A stretch of 20,368 bases of DNA. Origin: Flavobacteriales bacterium UBA4585. Lineage in GTDB: Bacteria; Bacteroidota; Bacteroidia; Flavobacteriales; Schleiferiaceae. Each line of letters starts with the position of its first letter. Position 1 is the stretch's first letter. The translations under genes were made by a program, and so were the position numbers. The notes under the pieces were generated by a model. The model was given only the letters and a program-made list of their open reading frames with translations, was not told the origin of the DNA and ran no database searches. Positions 1 through 8,002 of the stretch are shown here, one piece after another. The stretch lies in the NCBI GenBank assembly GCA_949487015.1, contig CATAQZ010000306.1, positions 1 to 20,368 on the forward strand, in the 5' to 3' direction.

Positions 1-1320
1 CACATTACGAATATTGAAGTTCCTGATGATATCACCCAGCTCGAAGCAAAATTAGAAGCGATAAAGGCGCAAAAAATTGCGGTTGTTAAAAGTCAGCGTT
101 ACGAAGAAGCTGCGCGTCTACGTGACGACGAAAAGAAGATGGAAGCACTATTAGAAAGTGCACGAGAAGCTTGGGAGGCCAGTATAAAACTGAACAGGAA
201 GACCGTGGATGAACCAGAGGTAGCTGAAGTCGTCGCAATGATGACCGGTGTGCCGGTTCAGCGTGTGGCACAACAGGAGCTGGAGAAACTCTCTCAAATG
301 GAGGATCAATTGCGTTCAAACGTGATCGGTCAAGACGAGGCAGTGAAGAAAATTGTTCGCGCTATTCAACGCAATAGAGCAGGTCTTAAAGACCCCAATA
401 AACCGATAGGCTCATTCATATTTTTAGGTCCTACGGGTGTGGGTAAAACGCAGCTTGCAAAGGAATTAACAAAGCTGCTCTTTGATAGTGAGGACAACAT
501 GATTCGCATCGATATGAGTGAATACATGGAGAAATTTGCAATCAGTAGATTGGTAGGTGCGCCTCCAGGATATGTTGGGTATGAAGAAGGCGGCCAATTA
601 ACTGAAAGGGTGCGTCGTAAGCCTTATTCGGTTATACTCTTAGACGAGATTGAAAAAGCGCATCCAGACGTATTCAATTTGTTATTACAAGCATTAGACG
701 ATGGTCAAATTACCGATAGCCTTGGGCGCCGTGTTGATTTTAAAAATACCATCATCATTATGACTTCGAATTTAGGCAGCCGTCAGTTGAAAGATTTCGG
801 GACCGGTGTAGGGTTCGGAACTTCTGCGCGTGAACAACGTAAATCGGACCTTGAAAACAGTGTGATTCAAGGAGCCTTGAAAAAAGCCTTTGCGCCAGAA
901 TTCTTAAATAGAATTGATGATGTAGTCTTGTTCAATTCATTATCTCGAGATGATATTCACAGTATTATCGATATCGAATTGCGCAGTTTGTTCGGACGTA
1001 TCAAAGACTTGGGGTACCACATCAATTTGAGTGATAAAGCGAAAGATTTTGTCGCTAATGAAGGATTCGACGAAGCCTTTGGTGCTCGCCCTTTAGCTCG
1101 TGCTCTTCAGAAATTGATCGAGGATCCATTAGCAGAGAAGATTATATCCAAGGAGATTACCGAAGGAGATACTATTCACATTGACCTCAGCGGCGAGACA
1201 TTAGAATTTAAAATAGAGAAGGCTGCGGAATTAGAGCAGGCAACTGCGGAAGAACTTCCTGAAGCTTCAACTGAGGATACGCCTGCAGTGGAGGAAGAGT
1301 CTAAGGATTTGAAGGAATAG
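1..1320 (+). CDS. clpC: ATP-dependent Clp protease ATP-binding subunit ClpC, 3' part (5' end outside the window)
   Basis: Open in frame from base 1, so only the C-terminal 439 residues are present. Window residues about 24-46 (KIAVVKSQRYEEAARLRDDE) form a UVR-type segment typical of the ClpC middle domain. The second AAA+ module follows: Walker A GPTGVGKT at window residues 143-150, pore-loop region GYVGYEEGG near 190-198 and Walker B VILLDE at 211-216, then the C-terminal D2 small domain. The protein ends in an acidic Glu/Asp-rich tail of about 30 residues. The family forms hexameric unfoldases that feed ClpP in the cytoplasm. The UVR segment points to ClpC rather than ClpB or ClpA. The stop codon is 2 nt from the stop of the convergent nuclease gene, so no separate terminator fits between them. 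Confidence 0.95.
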   Translation, partial: HITNIEVPDDITQLEAKLEAIKAQKIAVVKSQRYEEAARLRDDEKKMEALLESAREAWEASIKLNRKTVDEPEVAEVVAMMTGVPVQRVAQQELEKLSQMEDQLRSNVIGQDEAVKKIVRAIQRNRAGLKDPNKPIGSFIFLGPTGVGKTQLAKELTKLLFDSEDNMIRIDMSEYMEKFAISRLVGAPPGYVGYEEGGQLTERVRRKPYSVILLDEIEKAHPDVFNLLLQALDDGQITDSLGRRVDFKNTIIIMTSNLGSRQLKDFGTGVGFGTSAREQRKSDLENSVIQGALKKAFAPEFLNRIDDVVLFNSLSRDDIHSIIDIELRSLFGRIKDLGYHINLSDKAKDFVANEGFDEAFGARPLARALQKLIEDPLAEKIISKEITEGDTIHIDLSGETLEFKIEKAAELEQATAEELPEASTEDTPAVEEESKDLKE

Positions 1321-1322
1321 CC

Positions 1323-2579
1323 TTACAATAGGAATACTTGTTCGGGGTTTTGCTCAAGCAGTTTCATACCTATGGCATTAATAGTGGGTGAAGGACTAAC
1401 AGGAATAAAGTTGGTTCTCGCCCACTCTTCGTTTGTGAGGTAATCGTCACCCGTGTAAATACCCGTTATATTGCCGCACTCTATAAATAATGCACCGCGT
1501 TCATCTGAAGGAAGTGCAAGAATGAGTCGTTGATTATTGCTTTCTAATAATTCGTTCAGTGCCTCTCTTTGGGTCCATTCCATTTTACGGGCCAATTGTA
1601 AGTAGTCGGCCAGCCACTGCTGTCCCGTCACATAGGAGCCAAATTTGCGTAGCGCTCCACTCCCAATTGCCTTTTGAACCACCCATTTCACCTCTCCTCT
1701 CCCATTCTCATAGCTGTACAGACCGAACTTTAATGCCTGCTTCTTCTGCGCTTTATTTAAAGGCGGCCAATGTTGTCGGATCAAATGGTCTTCGTAGATA
1801 AGACTTAAAGTTTCATTCGGGAAAATCTCATAGCTAATGCTATGGCATTCCTTCATTAAGCGCTGGTATTTTGTCGCACCTTGATCAGTACTGAAGTGCT
1901 GCGTAATTCGGCTCTTAATATTCTTTGCTTTACCGATGTATAGTGGCAAACCGAACGCGTCCAAGAATTGGTATACGCCAGCCTCTTTAGGCAATTCGTC
2001 GTAAAAATGTGCAGGCATCAAGTCTGGGAGTTGAATGCGCTTTAGTAAACCTAATTTAGGGTCATTCAACTTTTTATCATCGTAATCGGCGGTACAGCAG
2101 TGTATGAGTACTTCTGCGGCACACAGTGCGTCACTTAGTGCGCGGTGCGGATTATCATTGGCAACGGCTAAAGCCTGGGTAAGATGCGCTAAGGAATACC
2201 GACCAAATTCAGGAAACATGGCTTTTGCATATTTCACCGTACATAACTTCGGCATCCGCCAATTAATTCCTGCTTCTTTGAACGCGCGTTCAATAAAACT
2301 GTAATCGAAATTTACCGAATGTGCTACGAACACCTCGCCTTCTAATTCTTTAAGTAATTCGGGAGCTAAAGAATTGAATGTTGGAGCATTGGCGACCATA
2401 TCGTCTGTAATGCCCGTAAGCATCTGTATGTTGTACGGAATACTGCGGTCTGGCTTTACAAATGAAGACCAACTTCTGGTAATCTTGTTGTGTTCTACAT
2501 GTACAATACCTATTTCAGTAATGTCGTTCCCATTAGGTCTACCCCCGGTGGTTTCTATATCTACAACTACATAATGCAC
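1323..2579 (-). CDS. DnaQ-like 3'-5' exonuclease fused to a GIY-YIG (UvrC/Cho-like) nuclease domain
   Basis: 418 residues in two nuclease modules. The N-terminal DEDDh exonuclease has ExoI DIETTGG (D7, E9), ExoII HSVNFD (H87, D92) and ExoIII HRALSD (H145, D150), as in DNA polymerase III epsilon. After a linker comes a GIY-YIG domain: GVYQF at 201-205, LYIGKAKNIKSR at 213-224 and a candidate catalytic Glu in YEDHLI (E263), matching UvrC N-terminal and Cho layouts. About 140 C-terminal residues have no domain I recognise. Known proteins of this architecture are annotated as epsilon-like exonucleases; a DNA-repair role with incision plus trimming is inferred. The start is GTG at 2579, because MHYVVVDIETTG is the normal family N-terminus and no in-frame ATG lies closely upstream. 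It is divergent from the DUF456 gene across 58 nt. Confidence 0.9.
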   Translation of the reverse strand: MHYVVVDIETTGGRPNGNDITEIGIVHVEHNKITRSWSSFVKPDRSIPYNIQMLTGITDDMVANAPTFNSLAPELLKELEGEVFVAHSVNFDYSFIERAFKEAGINWRMPKLCTVKYAKAMFPEFGRYSLAHLTQALAVANDNPHRALSDALCAAEVLIHCCTADYDDKKLNDPKLGLLKRIQLPDLMPAHFYDELPKEAGVYQFLDAFGLPLYIGKAKNIKSRITQHFSTDQGATKYQRLMKECHSISYEIFPNETLSLIYEDHLIRQHWPPLNKAQKKQALKFGLYSYENGRGEVKWVVQKAIGSGALRKFGSYVTGQQWLADYLQLARKMEWTQREALNELLESNNQRLILALPSDERGALFIECGNITGIYTGDDYLTNEEWARTNFIPVSPSPTINAIGMKLLEQNPEQVFLL

Positions 2580-2599
2580 TCCGTAAAGCTAGGAATACC

Positions 2600-2633
2600 T
2601 TGCCTATTCCTTGGGGTGCAGTTCGTATATTTA
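2600..2633 (+). promoter_or_regulatory. Candidate promoter of the DUF456-to-dihydroorotase-like operon
   Basis: TATATTTA at 2626-2633 matches the Bacteroidota -7 consensus TANNTTTG at 7 of 8 positions, and TTG at 2600-2602 could be the -33 element with a 23-nt spacer, the upper end of the accepted range. It lies in the only upstream gap of the operon. The box ends just 4 nt before the ATG at 2638, so the leader would be very short or absent. Judged by eye only. Confidence 0.4.
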
Positions 2634-2637
2634 TCCA

Positions 2638-3102
2638 ATGGATTTTATTGCATGGATTTTATTGATTTCTGGTGTCATTGGCGCAGTACTCCCACTGTTA
2701 CCAGGCCCCTTACTCTCTGCAGCCGGATTGATTCTTTTGGCGCAGTCTCATACGATTTCCACAGAGATGGGAGTATATTTTTATATCTGGGCATTTGTAG
2801 GATTCTTATTTTTCTTGGCCGATTATCTTTTACCCGGTTTTATTGCGAAGCGCGGCGGTGGCTCAAAGGCGGCCTCGAGAGGAGCTACTATTGGTCTACT
2901 GATCGGTCTTGTAACAGGTCCTGGAATGTTCATAGGAGCCTTTATAGGAGCCTTTATCGGGCAGTACAGTTCAAATAATAAGGTAGGCAAGAGTTTACAA
3001 AGCGCATTTTTGGCCACCTTAGGTATAACCCTTGGTATCATTGGGAAATTAATCTACACCTTAAGCGCAGTTGCATTGGTATTGTTACTAGCTTCGATTT
3101 AA
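2638..3102 (+). CDS. DUF456 family membrane protein
   Basis: 154 residues, almost entirely hydrophobic. The LLPGPLLSAAGLILL stretch near the N-terminus and the glycine-rich IGLLIGLVTGPGMFIGAF core are typical of DUF456 (PF04306), a family of small inner-membrane proteins of unknown function. I see about four membrane segments: residues 3-32, 46-65, 83-107 and 122-153. The sequence GAFIGAFIG arises from a 12-bp tandem duplication. An in-frame ATG at 2611 exists, but 2638 (MDFIAWILL) is the family-like start, so the longer reading is not used. It is first in an eight-gene co-directional operon, 5 nt before the ABC ATPase gene. No specific role can be given. Confidence 0.85.
   Translation: MDFIAWILLISGVIGAVLPLLPGPLLSAAGLILLAQSHTISTEMGVYFYIWAFVGFLFFLADYLLPGFIAKRGGGSKAASRGATIGLLIGLVTGPGMFIGAFIGAFIGQYSSNNKVGKSLQSAFLATLGITLGIIGKLIYTLSAVALVLLLASI
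2932..2955 (+). repeat. Perfect 12-bp tandem duplication inside the DUF456 gene
   Basis: ATAGGAGCCTTT occurs twice in direct succession (2932-2943, 2944-2955). It encodes the repeated IGAF unit of a glycine-zipper-like helix. Its length is in frame, so copy-number change would lengthen or shorten the membrane helix by four residues without a frameshift. Confidence 0.9.
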
Positions 3103-3107
3103 TACCT

Positions 3108-3647
3108 ATGGAGATACAAGTCAGCTCATCCTATACACTCAGCTACCCGGAAATGCACTTTCCCGACGGAATAACCGTTATCACGGGACCCTCTGGCGTA
3201 GGAAAAACAACTTTACTGCGGGCACTTCATGGTGCACTCAAATCTGAACTAACTTCAATTATTAGAGATCAGAAAACGGCCTTAATGCCTCAGCAACAGC
3301 AGTGGATTAGCTACATGACCATGCACGAGCAGTTGACAATGACCGTGGGTAAATTATGGGAGCCCGTAGCAATTAACCTGGGACTTCAGGATCACTTTAA
3401 AAAACTACCTGCTGAACTAAGTATAGGCCAACAACAGCGGTTTTGGCTCGCGTGGGTATTGGCTGAAGATGCTCACTGGTTACTATTCGATGAGCCGACA
3501 AGCGCACTAGACGACGATTGGGCCAGTGTAACTATCAAATTATTCGAGCAGTTTAAAATTGATTACCCACGTAAGAAATTAGTTATTGTCACGCATGATG
3601 TCCGTCTACTTCAAGCGGGTATTCAGGACCACCTTATCGCCTTATGA
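3108..3647 (+). CDS. Small ABC transporter ATP-binding protein, partner of the FtsX/MacB-like permease
   Basis: 179 residues, shorter than the usual 220-240 of the LolD/MacB-type ATPases, yet all core motifs are present: Walker A GPSGVGKT at 27-34, a Gln-rich Q-loop (MPQQQQ) near 60-65, ABC signature LSIGQQQR at 104-111, Walker B plus catalytic Glu in WLLFDEP at 124-130, and the H-loop His163. The missing length comes from the N-terminal strands and the C-terminus. It should power the permease encoded immediately downstream; the genes overlap by ATGA. MacB/LolD-like systems usually act as mechanotransmitters or extract envelope components rather than import small solutes. The substrate is unknown; see the permease for a metal hint. 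Confidence 0.88.
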   Translation: MEIQVSSSYTLSYPEMHFPDGITVITGPSGVGKTTLLRALHGALKSELTSIIRDQKTALMPQQQQWISYMTMHEQLTMTVGKLWEPVAINLGLQDHFKKLPAELSIGQQQRFWLAWVLAEDAHWLLFDEPTSALDDDWASVTIKLFEQFKIDYPRKKLVIVTHDVRLLQAGIQDHLIAL

Positions 3648-4723
3648 TGATAATATTTAAAATTTGGTGGTCACAAGTCAGGAAACGTTGGGTCGTTTTG
3701 GGTATTGCGTTGCTACTCTCCCTACTAACCTCTATAGTATTTCATTTACCCGATGCTACGCAGCGCTATATGTATCAGCGTTGGCAAGAAAGTGCTTCGC
3801 TTGTTGATGTTGTGATTGGGTATAAAGGAGCCCCTACTCAGATTGTAGCCAGTGCACTATACCGTATGGAGAACCCTACTGGCAATCTCCCCGTTGAAAG
3901 TGCAGAATTTTGGGGTAAGCATCCACTAGTAAAAGAGGTTTGTCCCATTTCTTTAGGCGATAATATCGGCGGTATTCCTGTTGTCGGTGTGGAAGCAAAT
4001 TATTTCGATTGGTTTGGTATTCACTTCGAACAGGGAAACAGGCCTTTAAATCCTAATGAAATCGCAGTCAGCGCAGCGTTAGCTGCTCAGCACAATTATG
4101 TTCTTGGTGCAACGGTTCACACCGCTCACGGCAGCGATTCCAGAGGCGAAGCGCATGCCCACCACGATTTATTTATATCGGGTATATTTAACGCAGACCG
4201 TACTGCTGATGAACAGTCCTACTTTGTGTCTAACGCGGCATATTCAGGGATGCATAATTCTGGTAATAAAGACTTTACATCATTGTTAATGAAGTTAAAG
4301 TCTAAGTCTGGACTTTTAATGCTTCCTGGAGTAATATCAAAGCGAACAAATGAACAAGGCGCGTTTCCAGTATTTATTTTCGGTCAATTGCAAAAACAAT
4401 GGCAACCCACGTTGGACCGAGCAAGATTGTACGGAAAGCTGCTTTCCATATTTGTTGCATTGCTTTTCGTCGCATTCCTCTACTTCATTGGGATGACCGA
4501 AAAATCTACAGTACAGCTTCTTCGTGTTAAAGGGATAAAATACAATAACGCTTTTTTAGCTACCCATGGGCTTTATTTATTTGCAGGTCTCGTAGGGTTG
4601 ATAGGTGGAATCTCACTTTTCATAACTCTGGGCTTACCGTTAAGTCTAGAACAAGCTGCTGTTGGGTTGATACCGCTAGCATTGTCGGCTATTCTTTTGT
4701 ATGTTAAGATGAATAAGAAATGA
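3644..4723 (+). CDS. FtsX/MacB-like ABC permease with a His-rich extracytoplasmic segment
   Basis: 359 residues with the classic type VII ABC topology: one N-terminal membrane helix (about 16-36), a long extracytoplasmic MacB-core-like domain (about 37-262), then three helices (about 264-284, 305-330, 334-354). Within the soluble domain, residues 159-175 hold five histidines (H159, H162, H171, H173, H174; core EAHAHHD). Such His clusters are common in metal-handling proteins. From memory, similar permeases with His-rich loops occur beside DUF3299-type proteins in zinc-responsive loci of proteobacteria (the zrg genes of Vibrio). The two genes downstream encode small exported Cys proteins that could be such partners. 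A second ATG at 3647 is an equally possible start. The metal link is inference; the permease call itself is firm. Confidence 0.85.
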   Translation: MMIIFKIWWSQVRKRWVVLGIALLLSLLTSIVFHLPDATQRYMYQRWQESASLVDVVIGYKGAPTQIVASALYRMENPTGNLPVESAEFWGKHPLVKEVCPISLGDNIGGIPVVGVEANYFDWFGIHFEQGNRPLNPNEIAVSAALAAQHNYVLGATVHTAHGSDSRGEAHAHHDLFISGIFNADRTADEQSYFVSNAAYSGMHNSGNKDFTSLLMKLKSKSGLLMLPGVISKRTNEQGAFPVFIFGQLQKQWQPTLDRARLYGKLLSIFVALLFVAFLYFIGMTEKSTVQLLRVKGIKYNNAFLATHGLYLFAGLVGLIGGISLFITLGLPLSLEQAAVGLIPLALSAILLYVKMNKK

Positions 4724-5136
4724 AAAAACTAGTAGTCACATTACTCATTAGTATTATTTCGATTCCCGTGTTGGCTCAGAAAGTCGTACCGTGGGAACTT
4801 CTCGCTGTTCCTTATTCAACTACACCTGATGGCCTCTACGATCCTCAATTCCCGTCGTATTTAGATCCTTACGAGCTACAAGAGGTGGTCCTTCAAGGAT
4901 ATCTCGTACCGGTTGACGTGGAAGGCAGTCAATACGCTTTGAGTCGGTACGCCTTTTCAAGTTGTTTTTTCTGCGGTAACGCTGAACCCAATACAGTTGT
5001 GGAATTAGTCTTTAAGGAACGACCGGATGCCTTAATTACGGACCAATTTGTGGTGGTAAAAGGTCTTTTAGTTCTGAATAAAAAGGATCCTTATCGATTA
5101 TTCTTCATTCTTAAAAATGTAGAATTCGCAGGATGA
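4720..5136 (+). CDS. Exported CFFCG-motif protein, copy A (DUF3299-like)
   Basis: 138 residues with an N-terminal signal peptide (MKKLVVTLLISIISIPVLAQ, cleavage expected after ALA-Q or nearby) and no lipobox. The mature domain has the segment QYALS-x3-FSSCFFCGNAEP at about 71-90 with Cys82 and Cys85 as CxxC, flanked by beta-rich sequence (VVLQGYLVPVD; VVVKGLLVLNKKDPYRLFFILKNVEF). This layout (beta strand, Cys motif, V-V-V-KG strand, final strand) resembles the small DUF3299 proteins found beside FtsX-type ABC transporters. It is paralogous to the next gene. Its ATG overlaps the permease stop codon. Binding of a metal or redox activity through CxxC is plausible but not shown. Confidence 0.75.
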   Translation: MKKLVVTLLISIISIPVLAQKVVPWELLAVPYSTTPDGLYDPQFPSYLDPYELQEVVLQGYLVPVDVEGSQYALSRYAFSSCFFCGNAEPNTVVELVFKERPDALITDQFVVVKGLLVLNKKDPYRLFFILKNVEFAG

Positions 5137-5552
5137 AAAAATTAGTACTACTCCTATTCACGGGCCTATGCATGGCAGGCTACGCACAGGAGCGTTTGAC
5201 TTGGAATACGTTCGAGCGATTGAACTTTGACGAGGTTTACGAGCCCACTACTGCAAGTTGGGTTCAAGTGCCAGTTTGGACCGAAGATCTTAAGAAATGG
5301 GATGGGAAATCAGTGAAGATTACCGGCTATATCATCGCCTTAGATGCCGTCAACGCGCAGTACGCTTTAAGCGCTTTTCCCTTCTCGAGTTGTTTCTTTT
5401 GTGGCGCAGCAGGACCGGAAAGCGTTTTAGAATTGGATCTAAAAAACACAGAAAAATATCTTACAGATGAAGTAGTCACATTTAAAGGCATTTTAGAACT
5501 AAACGCGGATCCATTAAAATTCCCACTAACTCTTAAAAACGCTTCAGAATGA
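5133..5552 (+). CDS. Exported CFFCG-motif protein, copy B (DUF3299-like paralogue)
   Basis: 139 residues with a signal peptide ending near YAQ-E at residues 18-20. Shares with the preceding protein the block QYALS-x3-FSSCFFCGxAxPxxVxEL (residues about 77-101, Cys87 and Cys90) plus the following VVxxKGxLxLN strand and a final LKN. Outside these blocks the two have diverged, so the duplication is old rather than recent. The N-terminal mature region differs from copy A and is aromatic-rich (TWNTFERLNF, SWVQVPVW). It overlaps the upstream gene and the downstream hydrolase gene by ATGA. As two copies are kept side by side, they may form a heterodimer or serve two states of one carrier; this is inference. 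Confidence 0.75.
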   Translation: MKKLVLLLFTGLCMAGYAQERLTWNTFERLNFDEVYEPTTASWVQVPVWTEDLKKWDGKSVKITGYIIALDAVNAQYALSAFPFSSCFFCGAAGPESVLELDLKNTEKYLTDEVVTFKGILELNADPLKFPLTLKNASE

Positions 5553-6550
5553 AGGCTTTGAAGCGTGCATTATTGAGTTTTGTTAGCATGCTGTTATTGG
5601 CAATGGCATTTTATTATTCTGGCCCTACTGCTGCTGCGCCGACATACAATTTGTCTTTACCCAAAGTAAATACCCCGTTTGAAGCCATTAATGATAGTCT
5701 ACTACAATTTGATACCCATTTAAAAGCAGAACCTTGCGCTATTAGTACTGTCGACTGGTATGATAGCGTCGGTAGGACAGAATATGTCTTGTTGTATTTA
5801 CACGGTTTCAGCGCCACTCAACACGAAGGTGATTCAGTTCGATTTTGGATTGCAGATAGTTTACAAGCAAATGCATATTACCCGCGTATAGCTGGTCATG
5901 GATTGGATGAAGAAGACTCGGTTAGATATGCCACCTACACTGCATCCGCTGCTTGGGAAAAGGCAAAGAAAGATTTTGTATTAGCAACTACACTGGGTAA
6001 AAAAGTCATCATTATGTCTTGTAGTACCGGTACTCCATTGGCTCTAAAACTTGCTGCTACTTTCCCAGAGAAAGTATACGCTTTGGTAAATTACAGTCCT
6101 AATATTCGGTTGAACGACCCATTCGCAGCGCTTGTCAACGACCCTTGGGGGCTTGAGTTACTGAAGTGGACTTCAAATCAAGATTTTCGTGATCTTTCGC
6201 CCCGAGAAGATGGCATAGTTGAAGATTGCAAACACCGCTCATATTGCTGGGAAAGTGTCATTCAGATGCAATGGTTATTAGAAACAACCATGATAGAATC
6301 AACCTTTAGGGCAGTGAAGGCACCTTCACTGACAATGATGTGGAATGAATCTGAAGAAATAAGAGACAGAGTAGTTAGCGTTGAAAAAGCACAATGGATG
6401 CACGAAAACTTAGGCTCTTCTATAAAGCAATGGACCAACTGTGATTGTAATGATCATGTGATTGTTAACTACCAGACTAGTGAAGCAGCTGAATTTGTCT
6501 TTGAGACCACCTATGCCTTTTTAATGGAACTCTCTAAAGATGGTATTTGA
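5549..6550 (+). CDS. Exported or membrane-anchored alpha/beta hydrolase with an unusual S-C-S-T-G nucleophile elbow
   Basis: 333 residues. An N-terminal hydrophobic segment (residues 8-23) acts as signal peptide or anchor. The alpha/beta-hydrolase core follows: oxyanion strand LLYLHGFSAT at 81-90, nucleophile elbow MSCSTGTPLA with candidate Ser159, acid in SEEIRDRVVS (candidate Asp273) and His303 in NDHVIVN. The usual GxSxG elbow has Ser instead of the first Gly. Similar to esterase/monoacylglycerol-lipase-type enzymes; the substrate is unknown. Four cysteines (158, 227, 233 and the CDC pair at 298/300 add up to more than one possible disulfide) fit an extracytoplasmic location. It sits in the ABC/CFFCG operon with 4-bp and 11-bp overlaps, so a joint envelope function, such as acting on a lipid or lipoprotein, is possible. 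Confidence 0.8.
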   Translation: MKALKRALLSFVSMLLLAMAFYYSGPTAAAPTYNLSLPKVNTPFEAINDSLLQFDTHLKAEPCAISTVDWYDSVGRTEYVLLYLHGFSATQHEGDSVRFWIADSLQANAYYPRIAGHGLDEEDSVRYATYTASAAWEKAKKDFVLATTLGKKVIIMSCSTGTPLALKLAATFPEKVYALVNYSPNIRLNDPFAALVNDPWGLELLKWTSNQDFRDLSPREDGIVEDCKHRSYCWESVIQMQWLLETTMIESTFRAVKAPSLTMMWNESEEIRDRVVSVEKAQWMHENLGSSIKQWTNCDCNDHVIVNYQTSEAAEFVFETTYAFLMELSKDGI

Positions 6551-7997
6551 TTCACCACAATGGCTTTGGGCCACTGCTTTAGCGCTTGTCGTACCTATCA
6601 TACACTTATTAGGGCGACGTGCTATTGAGCCCGTTCCTATTCCTTCTTTAATGTGGTTGGACCAATACAAAACTCAAGATCGCCGCCGTAACAAGTTAAA
6701 GGAATGGCTACTTGTTTTACTGCGAATGCTTGTAATCTCCTTGTTCTTCATTTCATTGGCTGGACCCAGAATTTTAGGCAAAACTAATTCACTAGTCGTT
6801 GATAATGCTCCAGTATTTTGGTCTCAAAAAGAGTCCTGGCTACCATTGGCGCTAGATAGGTTGCCGAAGGAAACATATAAGCTCAGTGTTCGTGGCGGAA
6901 TCTCATTAGGAACGTTTCGTTACCATGAATTAGAAGAGGCTCTTAAAAATTGGCCAGCTTCTACTGCACCTTTGCAGGATATTAAGGAGTCGACACTTAT
7001 TTCTGCAGGTTTTACTCATCTTCCCACTGGGGCCTCTCATTATTATCTTCCTAAGCGGAAATCACTGTTCAATAGTGAAATAGCTTTATTGAGCGAAAAC
7101 ATACGAGAGCAGACCGCTACGATTATTAATGGCCCTCATAATGGCAGTTGGGAGTTGCGTGATTCGAGTCATTTAATATTGGAAGAATTCGATAGTGTCG
7201 TTAGTATTCCTTGGTGGTCTATAGCCTCAAATGAATTGTTTTTGTTTTATACTGGGGACTCAATTGTTGAAGATAATGGGCAAAAACTCTACCGTCCTCA
7301 TCGGTTACCAATTATCGCAATAAACGCGAAGGGAGCGCCAAATCTTAGCTCATTGCCCGTAGATCGAAGATTGACCTATAGGAATGCAACTGACTTAACG
7401 CAATTACCGTCCAAAGCTATCGTGGTATTAAATGGCTTCTCCTTTATACCGGATATTCTGAATAATGAAGATTACCTCCTACTTCGAATGGCAAATGCGC
7501 CTTCGAAGGAATTAGAGGAAGAAGTGTTACCTGTATTGGAAGAGAATTTTTATCAAGACTATTTTATTGGAGCATCAGATCAAAATCTTTGGCCTAACCC
7601 GAAGCGCTGGTCAGGCGAGAATATGACTCAATTGCAACCCTTGTTGCGTACTTCTGAAGGAATTGTTCTAGCCGGATGGCGGAAAAATACAAATGGTCCT
7701 ACGATCTATGAGCAGTCATTTTCTGTCGAAGATTCAGATCATCCGTATTACAGAGCTCTTTTACAATGGGCCTCAGATCAACAATTGCAGAAGAATATGA
7801 CCGAATTTGTTAATTACGGCGAGGATAAATATGATGTTAATGTCAAAGGATTGGATGGTGCTAAACTGCAGTATTACAGCTGGTCTACAACCCCCACGGA
7901 TACAAGAAAACCCATCCAATTTTGGTCAGAAAGCAAAATAGCTTTGGCACTTGCATTGTTTTGCGCACTAATTGCCCTTATTTTTGCTAAAATTTAA
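6540..7997 (+). CDS. Membrane protein with BatA-type N-terminal domain
   Basis: 485 residues. Residues 1-80 carry the N-terminal double-membrane-span domain seen in Bacteroidota Bat proteins: helix 1 WLWATALALVVPIIHLL, the basic linker LDQYKTQDRRRNKLKEW, and helix 2 LLVLLRMLVISLFFISLAGPRIL. A long extracytoplasmic region follows (about 80-460) in which I see no von Willebrand A MIDAS motif (DxSxS), unlike BatA and BatB themselves. The protein ends in a single C-terminal helix (466-483). This architecture occurs in the uncharacterised BatA-domain proteins found next to dihydroorotase genes in flavobacteria, the same order as here. The start overlaps the hydrolase stop by 11 bp; MVFDSPQWLW fits the family N-terminus. 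Function unknown. Confidence 0.82.
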   Translation: MVFDSPQWLWATALALVVPIIHLLGRRAIEPVPIPSLMWLDQYKTQDRRRNKLKEWLLVLLRMLVISLFFISLAGPRILGKTNSLVVDNAPVFWSQKESWLPLALDRLPKETYKLSVRGGISLGTFRYHELEEALKNWPASTAPLQDIKESTLISAGFTHLPTGASHYYLPKRKSLFNSEIALLSENIREQTATIINGPHNGSWELRDSSHLILEEFDSVVSIPWWSIASNELFLFYTGDSIVEDNGQKLYRPHRLPIIAINAKGAPNLSSLPVDRRLTYRNATDLTQLPSKAIVVLNGFSFIPDILNNEDYLLLRMANAPSKELEEEVLPVLEENFYQDYFIGASDQNLWPNPKRWSGENMTQLQPLLRTSEGIVLAGWRKNTNGPTIYEQSFSVEDSDHPYYRALLQWASDQQLQKNMTEFVNYGEDKYDVNVKGLDGAKLQYYSWSTTPTDTRKPIQFWSESKIALALALFCALIALIFAKI

Positions 7998-8002
7998 TCG
8001 AG

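Noticed and set aside
86..319. 77-codon open frame antisense to clpC
   Set aside because: Lies fully opposite the conserved ClpC middle domain, and its translation is low-information and Pro/Ser/His-rich.
2490..2978. 162-codon open frame on the plus strand overlapping the nuclease start and DUF456 gene
   Set aside because: Its translation has no recognisable domain and is rich in scattered Cys, Arg and Tyr. It overlaps the well-supported DUF456 gene in another frame.
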